Origin: Gammaproteobacteria bacterium | Lineage (GTDB): Bacteria; Pseudomonadota; Gammaproteobacteria; Pseudomonadales; JAUIKI01 | NCBI GenBank assembly: GCA_030430875.1 | Contig: JAUIKI010000089.1 | Location: 1 to 6,336, forward strand | Reading direction: 5' to 3' | Length of the DNA: 6,336 bases | Shown: positions 1 through 6,336 of the stretch, piece after piece | Layout of the letters: every line of letters begins with the position of its first letter | How positions within the stretch are numbered: position 1 is the first letter of the stretch | Notes under the pieces: model-generated | The model's input: the letters and a program-made list of their open reading frames with translations, nothing else | Databases searched by the model: none | Told to the model about the DNA's origin: nothing | Translations under genes and position numbers: made by a program

Positions 1-1424
1 ATGATCCCAGGCCCAAATCCAAGCGCATCTGTATTCACAATGTCAATTGTTTGAATATTGTCAATGGAGATTGCATGAGATTCAGATCCAAGAAAACCAA
101 AATTGTTTGTAATCAGCCCAAAGTTAGTGATCAAAGCAGAATCATTTGTAATGCTATCGCCTGAGTTTGAAATGCTGATTGTTCCGGCAGTGGAGTCTGT
201 TGAGACAATTCTCGCACCTAAACCGTTAAGAATATTAGTGGAATTATTATCATCTAAATTTATTGCTGAGCCGTCAATAGATCCTCCTGAGCTTCCTTGA
301 ATTAGAGATCCACTGAGATTGCGAATAGTCACTTGATTCATGCCGAGAGCAAAGATGGCGTCTCCTAAAGCGGTGATTTGTGATCCATCCGTGTTGCTAA
401 TTGTCAACACATCATTAAAGCCGGGTTTTTTATTACTAACTTCAATACCAAAGCTGCCTCCAATAATAGAAGCACCATCATCGTTATTAACAGTCACCGT
501 TGATTGTGTTTCTGGAGCATTGACTCTTATCGCAGCACTATTTGTCGAAGTAATTGCTGCATTCACGCCAACATTATTGATAGCGACGTCTCCAATATTA
601 CTGGCATAAATTGCTGCAGCCCCAGAATTGGCACCTGTATTTCGAATTGTTAATACATTGTTAACAATAAGTGAATCATTGCCTTGGTCATCACCAACAT
701 CTATAAATTCTATCGTTGCAAGGTTTTCATCAGAAGATTCAATTAGACCGGCATTATTAACCACCACATCAACCAAATTTAACAACCTCATTGCAGGACC
801 ATCACCATTACCATCACTATCACCTAGCACTTCACCGCCAGCAAAATTATTAAGCGTCAAATTCCCCGAGTTTGCGCGGATTCCTATACCAGTGGCTGAA
901 ATTTCTCCGGCATTGTTAATAACCACATCGTCTGCACTTGAGAGTTCAATCGCTGATGAGTCAAAACCACTACTAAAGATATTTCCGTCGACGTCATTAG
1001 TGATATTGACCGACTGGACGCCCACAGTACTCAGCACAGTAGAAAGGCTGCCTGCTGTGCTTACTTCACCATTGTTTGAAAAATTTAGCGTGTCAGCATT
1101 TTGCACAAAAAAAGCAGACACTAAATTTCCCAGAGAAATCACTTTACCACCATTGTTGTTGATAGTATGTGTTCCACCAACGCCATCCAAATTAAAAACT
1201 GTATTAAATCCATTGCTTATTTCCGCAGTGCCCAAAAGATTGAACGTCAAATTAATTTCATTTGCGTCGTATCCATCATTAATCACTAACTCGCATGTGA
1301 CGTTATCTCCATTTACAACAGCATTTTGAGCAGGATTACAAGCTGCTTGAGCTTGCACGGCACCCAAGCTCAAGATCCAAGCAGAAATTCCAGCGACTAA
1401 CGGTTTTTTCGGTAAATTGATCAT
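1..1424 (-). CDS. Secreted beta-helix protein, probable autotransporter passenger (N-terminal part; 3' end outside window)
   Basis: The ATG at 1424-1422 opens a stop-free frame of 474 codons plus two bases that leaves the window at position 1. I read every codon and found no stop or frameshift. Residues 1-27 form a Sec signal peptide: Lys6-Lys7, a hydrophobic core to about residue 23, then AQA before Ala28. Two cysteines, C29 and C44, follow at once and are the only ones seen. The rest is a low-complexity Asn/Asp/Gly/Ser/Ile/Val repeat with rungs such as VVINNAGEIS (168-176) and VVVNNAGLIE, typical of right-handed beta-helix passengers of type Va autotransporters. Only nine Lys/Arg occur in the roughly 447 mature residues. 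Two stretches align with the neighbouring autotransporter: residues 354-369 and 466-474. By that paralogy I infer a C-terminal barrel beyond the left edge, but none is visible, so another type of secreted repeat protein remains possible. The start is supported by an AGGAG nine bases upstream. Function is unknown; adhesion or a surface coat is the usual guess for the family. Confidence 0.85.
   Translation of the reverse strand, partial: MINLPKKPLVAGISAWILSLGAVQAQAACNPAQNAVVNGDNVTCELVINDGYDANEINLTFNLLGTAEISNGFNTVFNLDGVGGTHTINNNGGKVISLGNLVSAFFVQNADTLNFSNNGEVSTAGSLSTVLSTVGVQSVNITNDVDGNIFSSGFDSSAIELSSADDVVINNAGEISATGIGIRANSGNLTLNNFAGGEVLGDSDGNGDGPAMRLLNLVDVVVNNAGLIESSDENLATIEFIDVGDDQGNDSLIVNNVLTIRNTGANSGAAAIYASNIGDVAINNVGVNAAITSTNSAAIRVNAPETQSTVTVNNDDGASIIGGSFGIEVSNKKPGFNDVLTISNTDGSQITALGDAIFALGMNQVTIRNLSGSLIQGSSGGSIDGSAINLDDNNSTNILNGLGARIVSTDSTAGTISISNSGDSITNDSALITNFGLITNNFGFLGSESHAISIDNIQTIDIVNTDALGFGPGI
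1344..1424 (-). other. Sec signal peptide of the 1-1424 gene
   Basis: The first 27 residues begin MINLPKK, giving a short basic n-region with two lysines. A hydrophobic core from Leu9 to Val23 includes one Trp. A c-region ending A-Q-A fits signal peptidase I cleavage between Ala27 and Ala28. There is no lipobox cysteine in the right place: Cys29 lies after the predicted site and is not preceded by L-A-G. It also lacks the long extended n-region found in some large autotransporters. The peptide fixes both the gene start and export across the inner membrane. Confidence 0.85.
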
Positions 1425-1433
1425 GTATTGACT

Positions 1434-1438
1434 CTCCT
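1434..1438 (-). promoter_or_regulatory. Ribosome binding site of the 1-1424 gene
   Basis: On the minus strand the sequence AGGAG, inside TTAGGAGAGTC, stands nine bases before the ATG at 1424. This is a near-ideal Shine-Dalgarno sequence. It decides in favour of this ATG, which is also the one that leads directly into a signal peptide. Confidence 0.8.
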
Positions 1439-1498
1439 AAAGTATTAACTGATTCTGAAATGTGGTTTATCAAGCAACCAACGAAGCTTTGGGCAGAG

Positions 1499-1526
1499 AT
1501 TATAGGCTACTAACAGGCTAACGCAA
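1499..1526 (-). promoter_or_regulatory. Candidate sigma70-type promoter for the 1-1424 gene
   Basis: Reading the minus strand there is an exact TATAAT at 1504-1499. A weak -35 match, TTGCGT (1526-1521), lies 16 bases upstream. Transcription would start near 1492, giving a leader of about 68 bases before the ATG. A perfect TTGACA also occurs at 1537-1532, but it is 27 bases from TATAAT, too far for one promoter. Paired with a nearer -10 it gives only poor matches (GTTAGT at 17 bases). The weak -35 beside a perfect -10 suggests help from an activator. Nothing here has been tested; the call rests on motif match and on the position between a terminator and an RBS. Confidence 0.45.
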
Positions 1527-1542
1527 GTTTTTGTCAAAAACT
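1526..1542. promoter_or_regulatory. 17-base perfect dyad, possible regulator binding site
   Basis: The sequence AGTTTTTG-T-CAAAAACT is a perfect inverted repeat with eight-base arms around a single central base at 1534. One base makes too tight a loop for an RNA hairpin, so a site for a dimeric DNA-binding protein is more likely. If transcription starts near 1492, the dyad is centred at about -42, where class II activators bind next to the -35 element. It also contains the TTGACA that would serve the alternative promoter reading, in which case it would look like an operator for a repressor. The regulator cannot be named. Confidence 0.4.
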
Positions 1543-1586
1543 CTCAACTGATCGAGCAAATTTTAATCGACACCTATTAGCCATCA

Positions 1587-1876
1587 CTAATATGAGACCA
1601 TTGCATTAGTTATCCCCATCTCAAGCACACCTGGAATTTTACTCATCATAAAAGATAGCCAGGCAAAATTCATACCCAGTATTAAATAGCGTAGCCTAGG
1701 AAAGTCGACAAAAGATGAACTATCGCCTGAATTAGAGGAATCACCCGATAAAGCCAAGCCAACTACACGCACATAATCAAGAATAGAATTCTAGGCAAAA
1801 AATTGATTATCACTGAGAGCATCACACCATTAAGCTAAAAATCAGCTGATAACCACACTAAAAACCAATGACTCAT
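1587..1876 (-). pseudogene. Possible decayed small membrane-protein gene (doubtful)
   Basis: An ATG at 1876 has a GAGG six bases upstream. It opens a frame reading MSHWFLVWLSADF, then TAG (1837-1835), then a hydrophobic stretch (NGVMLSVIINFLPRILFLI) up to a second TAG at 1765-1763. In another frame an open stretch starts after the TAG at 1793-1791 and runs to the TAG at 1589-1587, about 67 codons. It contains a soluble Ser/Gly/Asp-rich part and then a hydrophobic segment (YLILGMNFAWLSFMM). Joined by one frameshift and one stop suppression, the pieces would make a roughly 95-residue membrane protein. Against this, the minus strand is T-rich here, so hydrophobic residues appear in several frames by chance. 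The GTG at 1772 that could start the longer piece has no ribosome binding site. I cannot name a family. Apart from this, 1543-1905 shows nothing I can support. Confidence 0.17.
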
Positions 1877-1905
1877 GGGATGCCTCAAACAAAAATCACT
1901 GCCAT

Positions 1906-1935
1906 AAAAAAAGCCCCGCTTAGCAGGGCTTTTTT
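1906..1935 (-). terminator. Rho-independent terminator after the large autotransporter gene
   Basis: AAAAAAGCCC and GGGCTTTTTT pair over ten bases (1907-1916 with 1926-1935). Inside, two more G-C pairs flank a TTA loop after one C/A mismatch. Read on the minus strand the hairpin ends in a run of seven T, and it begins 18 bases after the TAG at 1956-1954. The A and T runs make it nearly symmetric, so it could stop transcription from either side, although no plus-strand gene is seen. It separates the large gene from the gene starting at 1424, arguing against a single operon. Confidence 0.9.
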
Positions 1936-1953
1936 GTTATAGCAATTTAAGCA

Positions 1954-4900
1954 CTAGTAGAAGTTAGCTTTAAGATTAAGACCAGCGCCCCAATCATTGC
2001 GATCATTACCTTGACGCAAATTACCACTCACTCCAAAGCTTACTCTATCATTCACTTGAAGATCCAAACCACCACCAATTGCAACCGTGTTTTCACCTGT
2101 ATCAATTGATTCAATGCGAGTGGTTGTTCCAAGTGAAGCAAACCCGATATCCGCATCCTGCTCACGATCGCTCACAACTCTACGTGCGCTCACATCAACA
2201 TACGGAACCAGAGCCATGCCACCCAACTCAACTCTCGTGTCAGCTTTCACGCCAAAATTCATTGACAGATACTGAACTTCATCTGGGTTAACACTCAATG
2301 CCAAGTTTGAATTGGTCACACCTTTGTCACTTTCTTCAAAGCCATCTACGTCTGCATAAGCAAAGGTAGAGTTCACATAAGGCGTAACATTGAAAGACTC
2401 ACCTTTGAAGCGATAACCAAACTCTACGCTAGCTTCAACCGTGTCTGAGTCAGTGCTGCTATCAAACTGTCGTAAAACACCCTTAGCTTTTCCAGTCGCT
2501 TCAATGTCAACCGTACGATCTGCTGAGTAATCTCCAGCACTGTAACCAAGGCTCGCTAACGCATAGCCATTGCCGTCGATTAACTGATCTAACTTGACAT
2601 AACCACGAACTGTCCAAATATCACCGTCTGCTTCAACTGAACGTTGACCATTAGGTAAATCTGTATCCGTCTCATTGTCGTAGTAAGCACCCGCAACACC
2701 GACCTCAACCATGTCATTAATCTGATAACCAATTGCACCAACTAAACCGAAAGAAATTGATTCAGACGAATTATGCTCTTCAATTGAGTCACGTGTATGA
2801 GATTGATACACCGGGTTAATGAAGGCTTTGATTTGACGATCACTATCAGCACGAGTCAACAAACCATCAGACAATGCTCGACTGGTTGATTCAGCTGCAT
2901 CAATGCTAAACTGCTGGTAAGCAAAATAACCTTCTCCATTTAAATTTCTCAACGTAGTCAGATAATCTGGAAGACTGTCTTCATTATCAAGATTAATCAT
3001 TGCAAGCGCCATATCATCCGATTGCTGGCCATTCATCAAGATTTGCGTCAAGTACTCTGCTTCCGAAATATCATTGTAATATTTCAAGCCTTCAACCTTG
3101 TCATAAGCTGTTCGACTAATCACCACAGTCACATCATTCGGGTTGTAAATCACATCCCGAGTAATAACCAACTTATCATTGTCGATAAATTCAACTGGAG
3201 TCACGCTGTCAAAAACACCATCAACACCAGCATCTGCGGTTATTATTTCGTATAAACGCTCTTCACCAACCAACAACTGGCCTATCTTTTCAATAGCAAC
3301 ATCTAAACCTAAACCGCCACCAAAAGATCCTTTACCTGTAATGTACAAATTGTCATTTACACCACTGGTTGATGCATCCAAACCAATTTGCAAGACGCCT
3401 GGAGAGACTTGTTCATAGTCAGCATCGATCACTAACTTGTTATACTCAGCATCACCACCAATGGCAAGCGTGCCACCTTCAACACGGAACAAATCAAAGC
3501 TTGTCGCACCAGTTCCAGTCATGATCCAGAAACCATCTTTCAAGGTTGCTGTCGCCATATTTTTCGCGTTATCTAGATCGAATGCGCCTTTTTCAACATT
3601 GTCTTTGGTAAAAGTTATGGTGTCAGTACCACCTTCACCACCATCAATCACACCATTAACAACTGCACCCGTGGAGATCGTCACAGAATCATTTTCTTCA
3701 TTCAGTAATAAATCACCGTTAGTTGTTGATGTTTCAAACAAGTTGATTTCATCTTGGCTATTTTTTGAATTAATCGCAATTTCTGACGATTGGCTTTCAA
3801 GCAAACCGTAGCTATTGATGACTGAATTAGTCACATTCAAGATTTCAACACCAAAGTCATCTGCAACAACCGAGCCGCCCGTACCAATGTTCAATGCAAA
3901 AGAGCCGAGATCAGCAACAGTGATGGCATCGCCGCCTGCAGCAAGTGCCTCAATCAAACCATCATTATTGATTGTTGCAACATCATTATCTTTCAACTCG
4001 TCACCTAGCACACGAACCGCATCAAAGCTTCCACCAGTTGTTCTGATTTCACCAGCGTTATCAATCACGGTAACATCAGAATGCAACACCTCAATGCCAT
4101 AACCCGCACTTTCAATTAAACCAGTGCTTCCATTGGCAACATAAAAATCATCCATATTAACACCCTGAATTGCTGCTAACGCATTCAAATCAGACGTGCT
4201 AATTTCTCCATCATTGAGAATCACAACCTCTTCTCCACCCAGAGAGTTATTTGGATTAGTTACTGCAATTCCAAACTGAGTACCTGAAATCAGACCACCA
4301 AATGCATTTTGAATGGTGACATCCAATGCATCCGTCACAGCAATACCTGTATTAAAACCTCTGATTTCACCCGTGCCTGCATTTTCAACCCAAATCTTAT
4401 CAACATCCAATGTGTTGATTCCATCAGTTGAATTGACTACTTTACCGGCAATGGTTCCCAAATTAACAACCGTCAGTTCATCGTCAGTGATCAACAACGT
4501 GTTTTGATCTTCGCGATCTTCAGCATACAAACCACCTAAAATCTCAGCAGCTAGCTCGTTTTTGACAGCAGCAACGTTGACATCTCTAAGCAGCAAACCA
4601 AGGCCTGTATTATCACTATTAGTGTTTCCTTCAACCAAGTTGTTGTTAAGGAACGTAACGTCAGAAATTAACGTGAACTTCGCACCATTGTTAGCACCCA
4701 GAATCTCACCTGAATTCAACACAAATGCCTTATCATTATCAAAAACTTGATTGCTTCCAAGTCCTAGCTCGAACACATCATTGGTTACATTCAAGGCATT
4801 ACTATCAGTGCCCGTTGATTGAATTTTACCATTATTATTGAGATAAAAATTCAATGCGTGAGCTGAAATAATACCATCAGAGGCATTTGAATTTGGGCTA

Positions 4901-6336
4901 TCTGCAATAATGTCGCCATTGTTGTGAGCTTTCACGTCTTCAACCTCAAAAGTCTTCACACCAATAAAAGTTGCTTGAATTCCTGCATTTGCACCAGCAC
5001 CATCGTTGTATAACACAAACGTATCGCCAGTAATCTCTTCATCTGCACCCAAAAACTTCGTAATGTTAACACCAGTCGCTGCCTTAATTAACCCAGTGGC
5101 ATCGTTCTTAACAACTGTGGATGAAGCATTGAGAACATTAACTCCAACACCACCATCTGACGATGATAAAATATCACCCTCGTTCACCACAGTGACATCA
5201 TCCATATTACTTGATGAAATACCTTCTATTTGGCTATCAATCGTGCCAGTATTTTTAACAAATAAATTGTTTAAGCCCTTAATCTCTGAAACACTTGAGC
5301 GAATTCCTACTCCACCACTAAGAATGTTACCACCATTGAGCACATCCACTTTAGCTATCTCGCTGGATGAAATACCAAGGATTTCACCTTCAATGTCGCC
5401 ATCATTATCAACCCACAGTTCACTCGAATCATCAAACTGACCGGCTTTTGCAAGAATCCCAGCATTCAAATCACCAAGAATAACACCGTTAACATCATTA
5501 GTGATCTCAGATACATCTGTTGCATCACCGTCAGCGCCATAATTAATTTCTATGCCAATTTGACCACCCAAAATATCTCCATCATTATAAACTGTGTTCT
5601 TGGCATTTTGATCCAAAAATATCCCTCGGCCATCTACCCCCTTAATGACACCAGAATCACTATTAATCTCAGCAATCAGACTTGATTCAGCAATGATAAT
5701 ACCATCAACTTCACCTGAAATGTCGCCGCTATTATCCACAAGCACTTTTTCTGAAAACTCAATGTCAATTGCAACACCTTCAGAATTAATCTCACCACCT
5801 TGTAACCCAAGACTATTGTTCAAGACCGAAACTTCTTTAATATTGCTGGTTTTAATGGCAGGACCAAATCCTAGGTTTTCAATAACACCCGTTGATTCAT
5901 TGACAATTAACACGCTGTCAACATCTCCAATGACATCATCTTCCACCCAAACGGTCGCCGAATCACCTTGACCTTGACTGCTAACCAACCCCTTATTAGC
6001 TAACACAAAGGCAAAAACACCACCGTTGTTATTTTCAACAAGGGCATGTATCGCCGAAAACCCAGCCGTGATGGTGCTTTTTTCATCGGCATTTTGTATG
6101 CTAATATTTTCAACACCGGTTGCTAAAATCGCTTCACCTGCTGATGAAATTGAACCAGCGAAATTAAAGTCATCAAAACCGTTGATTACCGCTAAGGTTT
6201 CTCCAGACTGCTCCTGGCCAATCGCATTAATTGCTGTCGTCCAGCCTTGAATGCCATCAAAATTTCCATCGCCTGTGCTAAAGTTAAAGATGGTTGCGGT
6301 GGTTGCTTCGCTAGATGAAAACTCAAGCAAGATGGC
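1954..6336 (-). CDS. Large type Va autotransporter: beta-helix passenger plus C-terminal barrel (5' end outside window)
   Basis: The frame is open from the right edge to the TAG at 1956-1954, giving 1460 visible residues (numbered from the edge). No start codon or signal peptide is visible, and the TTG at 6330 is simply an internal Leu codon. Residues 1 to about 895 are an Asp/Asn/Gly/Ser-rich passenger of tandem beta-helix rungs with the core V-x-N-x-G-x-I. Residues 898-909 carry a glycine-rich DGGEGGTDTITF turn common near the passenger end. About 960-1045 is an autochaperone-like segment. About 1046-1166 is a partly helical linker that would enter the pore. Residues 1167-1460 form the outer-membrane barrel, with alternating hydrophobic strands ending LNLKANFY. 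No cysteine is seen. The protein should cross the inner membrane by Sec, insert through the BAM complex and display the passenger outside the cell. I see no protease catalytic triad or other enzyme motif, so a structural or adhesive role is the likeliest inference. It has its own terminator and looks paralogous to the next gene downstream. Confidence 0.95.
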   Translation of the reverse strand, partial: AILLEFSSSEATTATIFNFSTGDGNFDGIQGWTTAINAIGQEQSGETLAVINGFDDFNFAGSISSAGEAILATGVENISIQNADEKSTITAGFSAIHALVENNNGGVFAFVLANKGLVSSQGQGDSATVWVEDDVIGDVDSVLIVNESTGVIENLGFGPAIKTSNIKEVSVLNNSLGLQGGEINSEGVAIDIEFSEKVLVDNSGDISGEVDGIIIAESSLIAEINSDSGVIKGVDGRGIFLDQNAKNTVYNDGDILGGQIGIEINYGADGDATDVSEITNDVNGVILGDLNAGILAKAGQFDDSSELWVDNDGDIEGEILGISSSEIAKVDVLNGGNILSGGVGIRSSVSEIKGLNNLFVKNTGTIDSQIEGISSSNMDDVTVVNEGDILSSSDGGVGVNVLNASSTVVKNDATGLIKAATGVNITKFLGADEEITGDTFVLYNDGAGANAGIQATFIGVKTFEVEDVKAHNNGDIIADSPNSNASDGIISAHALNFYLNNNGKIQSTGTDSNALNVTNDVFELGLGSNQVFDNDKAFVLNSGEILGANNGAKFTLISDVTFLNNNLVEGNTNSDNTGLGLLLRDVNVAAVKNELAAEILGGLYAEDREDQNTLLITDDELTVVNLGTIAGKVVNSTDGINTLDVDKIWVENAGTGEIRGFNTGIAVTDALDVTIQNAFGGLISGTQFGIAVTNPNNSLGGEEVVILNDGEISTSDLNALAAIQGVNMDDFYVANGSTGLIESAGYGIEVLHSDVTVIDNAGEIRTTGGSFDAVRVLGDELKDNDVATINNDGLIEALAAGGDAITVADLGSFALNIGTGGSVVADDFGVEILNVTNSVINSYGLLESQSSEIAINSKNSQDEINLFETSTTNGDLLLNEENDSVTISTGAVVNGVIDGGEGGTDTITFTKDNVEKGAFDLDNAKNMATATLKDGFWIMTGTGATSFDLFRVEGGTLAIGGDAEYNKLVIDADYEQVSPGVLQIGLDASTSGVNDNLYITGKGSFGGGLGLDVAIEKIGQLLVGEERLYEIITADAGVDGVFDSVTPVEFIDNDKLVITRDVIYNPNDVTVVISRTAYDKVEGLKYYNDISEAEYLTQILMNGQQSDDMALAMINLDNEDSLPDYLTTLRNLNGEGYFAYQQFSIDAAESTSRALSDGLLTRADSDRQIKAFINPVYQSHTRDSIEEHNSSESISFGLVGAIGYQINDMVEVGVAGAYYDNETDTDLPNGQRSVEADGDIWTVRGYVKLDQLIDGNGYALASLGYSAGDYSADRTVDIEATGKAKGVLRQFDSSTDSDTVEASVEFGYRFKGESFNVTPYVNSTFAYADVDGFEESDKGVTNSNLALSVNPDEVQYLSMNFGVKADTRVELGGMALVPYVDVSARRVVSDREQDADIGFASLGTTTRIESIDTGENTVAIGGGLDLQVNDRVSFGVSGNLRQGNDRNDWGAGLNLKANFY
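1957..2838 (-). other. Autotransporter beta-barrel domain (translocator)
   Basis: Residues 1167-1460 start at RQIKAFINPVY and run to the last codon. The region shows the family pattern of amphipathic strands separated by polar loops: SFGLVGAIGYQI, VEVGVAGAYYDN, WTVRGYVKLDQL, GYALASLGYSAGDY, VEASVEFGYRF, VTPYVNSTFAYADVDGF, YLSMNFGVKADTRV, LVPYVDVSARRVV, NTVAIGGGLDLQV and VSFGVSGNLRQ. At about 294 residues it is near the usual size of a 12-stranded autotransporter barrel. The final residue is Tyr after Phe, rather than the more common terminal Phe or Trp. Confidence 0.9.
3202..3459 (-). other. Autochaperone-like junction before the barrel linker
   Basis: Residues about 960-1045 read YNKLVIDADYEQVSPGVLQI, then NDNLYITGKGSFGGGLGLDV, then YEIITADAGVDGVFDSVTP. 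This is the familiar order seen just before the linker in many autotransporters: a beta segment ending in an L-x-I-G strand, a D-x-L-x-I-x-G-x-G turn, a G-x-L-x-V strand, and a Y-x-I-I-x-A ... G-x-F-D closing strand. In characterised family members this segment seeds folding of the passenger helix outside the cell. The assignment here is by pattern only. Confidence 0.7.
5107..5412 (-). repeat. Tandem two-rung repeat of 51 residues within the passenger
   Basis: Two successive 51-residue units, residues 309-359 and 360-410, share the pattern V-x-N-x-G-x-I-x(3)-I-x-GISSS-x(4)-V-x-V-x-N-x-G-x-I-L. Each unit holds two beta-helix rungs, of 23 and 28 residues in the first and 23 and about 25 in the second. 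The DNA keeps a trace of this: the eleven-base string GATGAAATACC on the plus strand recurs at 5213-5223 and 5366-5376, exactly 153 bases apart. This points to growth of the passenger by in-frame duplication. Confidence 0.65.

Noticed and set aside
1107..1113. Run of seven A on the plus strand (T on the coding strand) in the downstream gene as a phase-variation tract
   Set aside because: It is short, simply encodes Phe-Phe in frame, and similar runs are expected in AT-rich DNA.
628..1329. Plus-strand open frame of 233 codons opposite the downstream gene, with further shorter ones at 103-300 and 340-609
   Set aside because: It is rich in Pro, Ser, Thr and Leu, which is just the complement of the Asn/Gly/Asp/Val codons of the real minus-strand gene. 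The minus frame has a signal peptide and an RBS.
1587..1772. Intact 61-residue minus-strand gene starting at GTG
   Set aside because: There is no ribosome binding site before the GTG and no recognisable family. At most it is part of the doubtful remnant listed.
1784..1793. Ten-base palindrome TAGAATTCTA, and another, ATCAGCTGAT, at 1841-1850
   Set aside because: They are short, lack a loop, are not placed relative to a promoter, and are expected by chance in a sequence of this length.
1906..1935. Hairpin as evidence for a convergent plus-strand gene
   Set aside because: The hairpin is symmetric, but no plus-strand coding region ends near it.
5006..5440. Plus-strand open frames within the large autotransporter (also 2079-2291, 3437-3811, 3815-4102, 5645-5971, 6026-6250)
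   Set aside because: They are antisense shadows of the repeat-rich passenger and barrel, with no domain or credible start signal.
6328..6330. TTG as a start codon of the large autotransporter
   Set aside because: The frame stays open to the window edge and no signal peptide follows, so the true start lies outside.

Overview
The window comes from a Gram-negative bacterium, most likely a proteobacterium. The evidence is a classical type V (autotransporter) outer-membrane beta-barrel at the C-terminus of the larger gene, a Sec signal peptide on the other gene and an ordinary rho-independent terminator. The DNA is moderately AT-rich by eye and the secreted parts are rich in Asp, Asn, Ser and Gly. 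That fits an aquatic or marine gammaproteobacterium, but the sequence alone cannot settle the taxon.

Everything recognisable lies on the minus strand, so transcription runs from high to low coordinates. Positions 6336-1954 hold the 3' part of a very large autotransporter gene: 1460 residues are visible and the start and signal peptide lie off the right edge. In order it encodes a long beta-helix passenger built of N-x-G-x-I rungs, an autochaperone-like junction, a helical linker and a 12-stranded-type barrel ending at the stop codon. A strong hairpin terminator follows 18 bases after the stop.

Positions 1953-1425 are a 529-base intergenic stretch. It holds the terminator, a doubtful remnant of a small membrane-protein gene, a 17-base perfect dyad, a candidate sigma70-type promoter and a good ribosome binding site. 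Positions 1424-1 hold the first 474 codons of a second gene with a clear signal peptide and the same kind of Asn/Asp/Gly-rich beta-helix repeats. It runs off the left edge before any barrel would appear.

Two short regions align between the proteins in the same order, so these look like tandem paralogous surface proteins, each with its own transcription signals. I see no mobile element, CRISPR array, tRNA or rRNA. No undescribed system is evident. The most useful leads are the paralogy, the two-rung internal repeat of 51 residues and the dyad placed near -42 of the second gene's candidate promoter.
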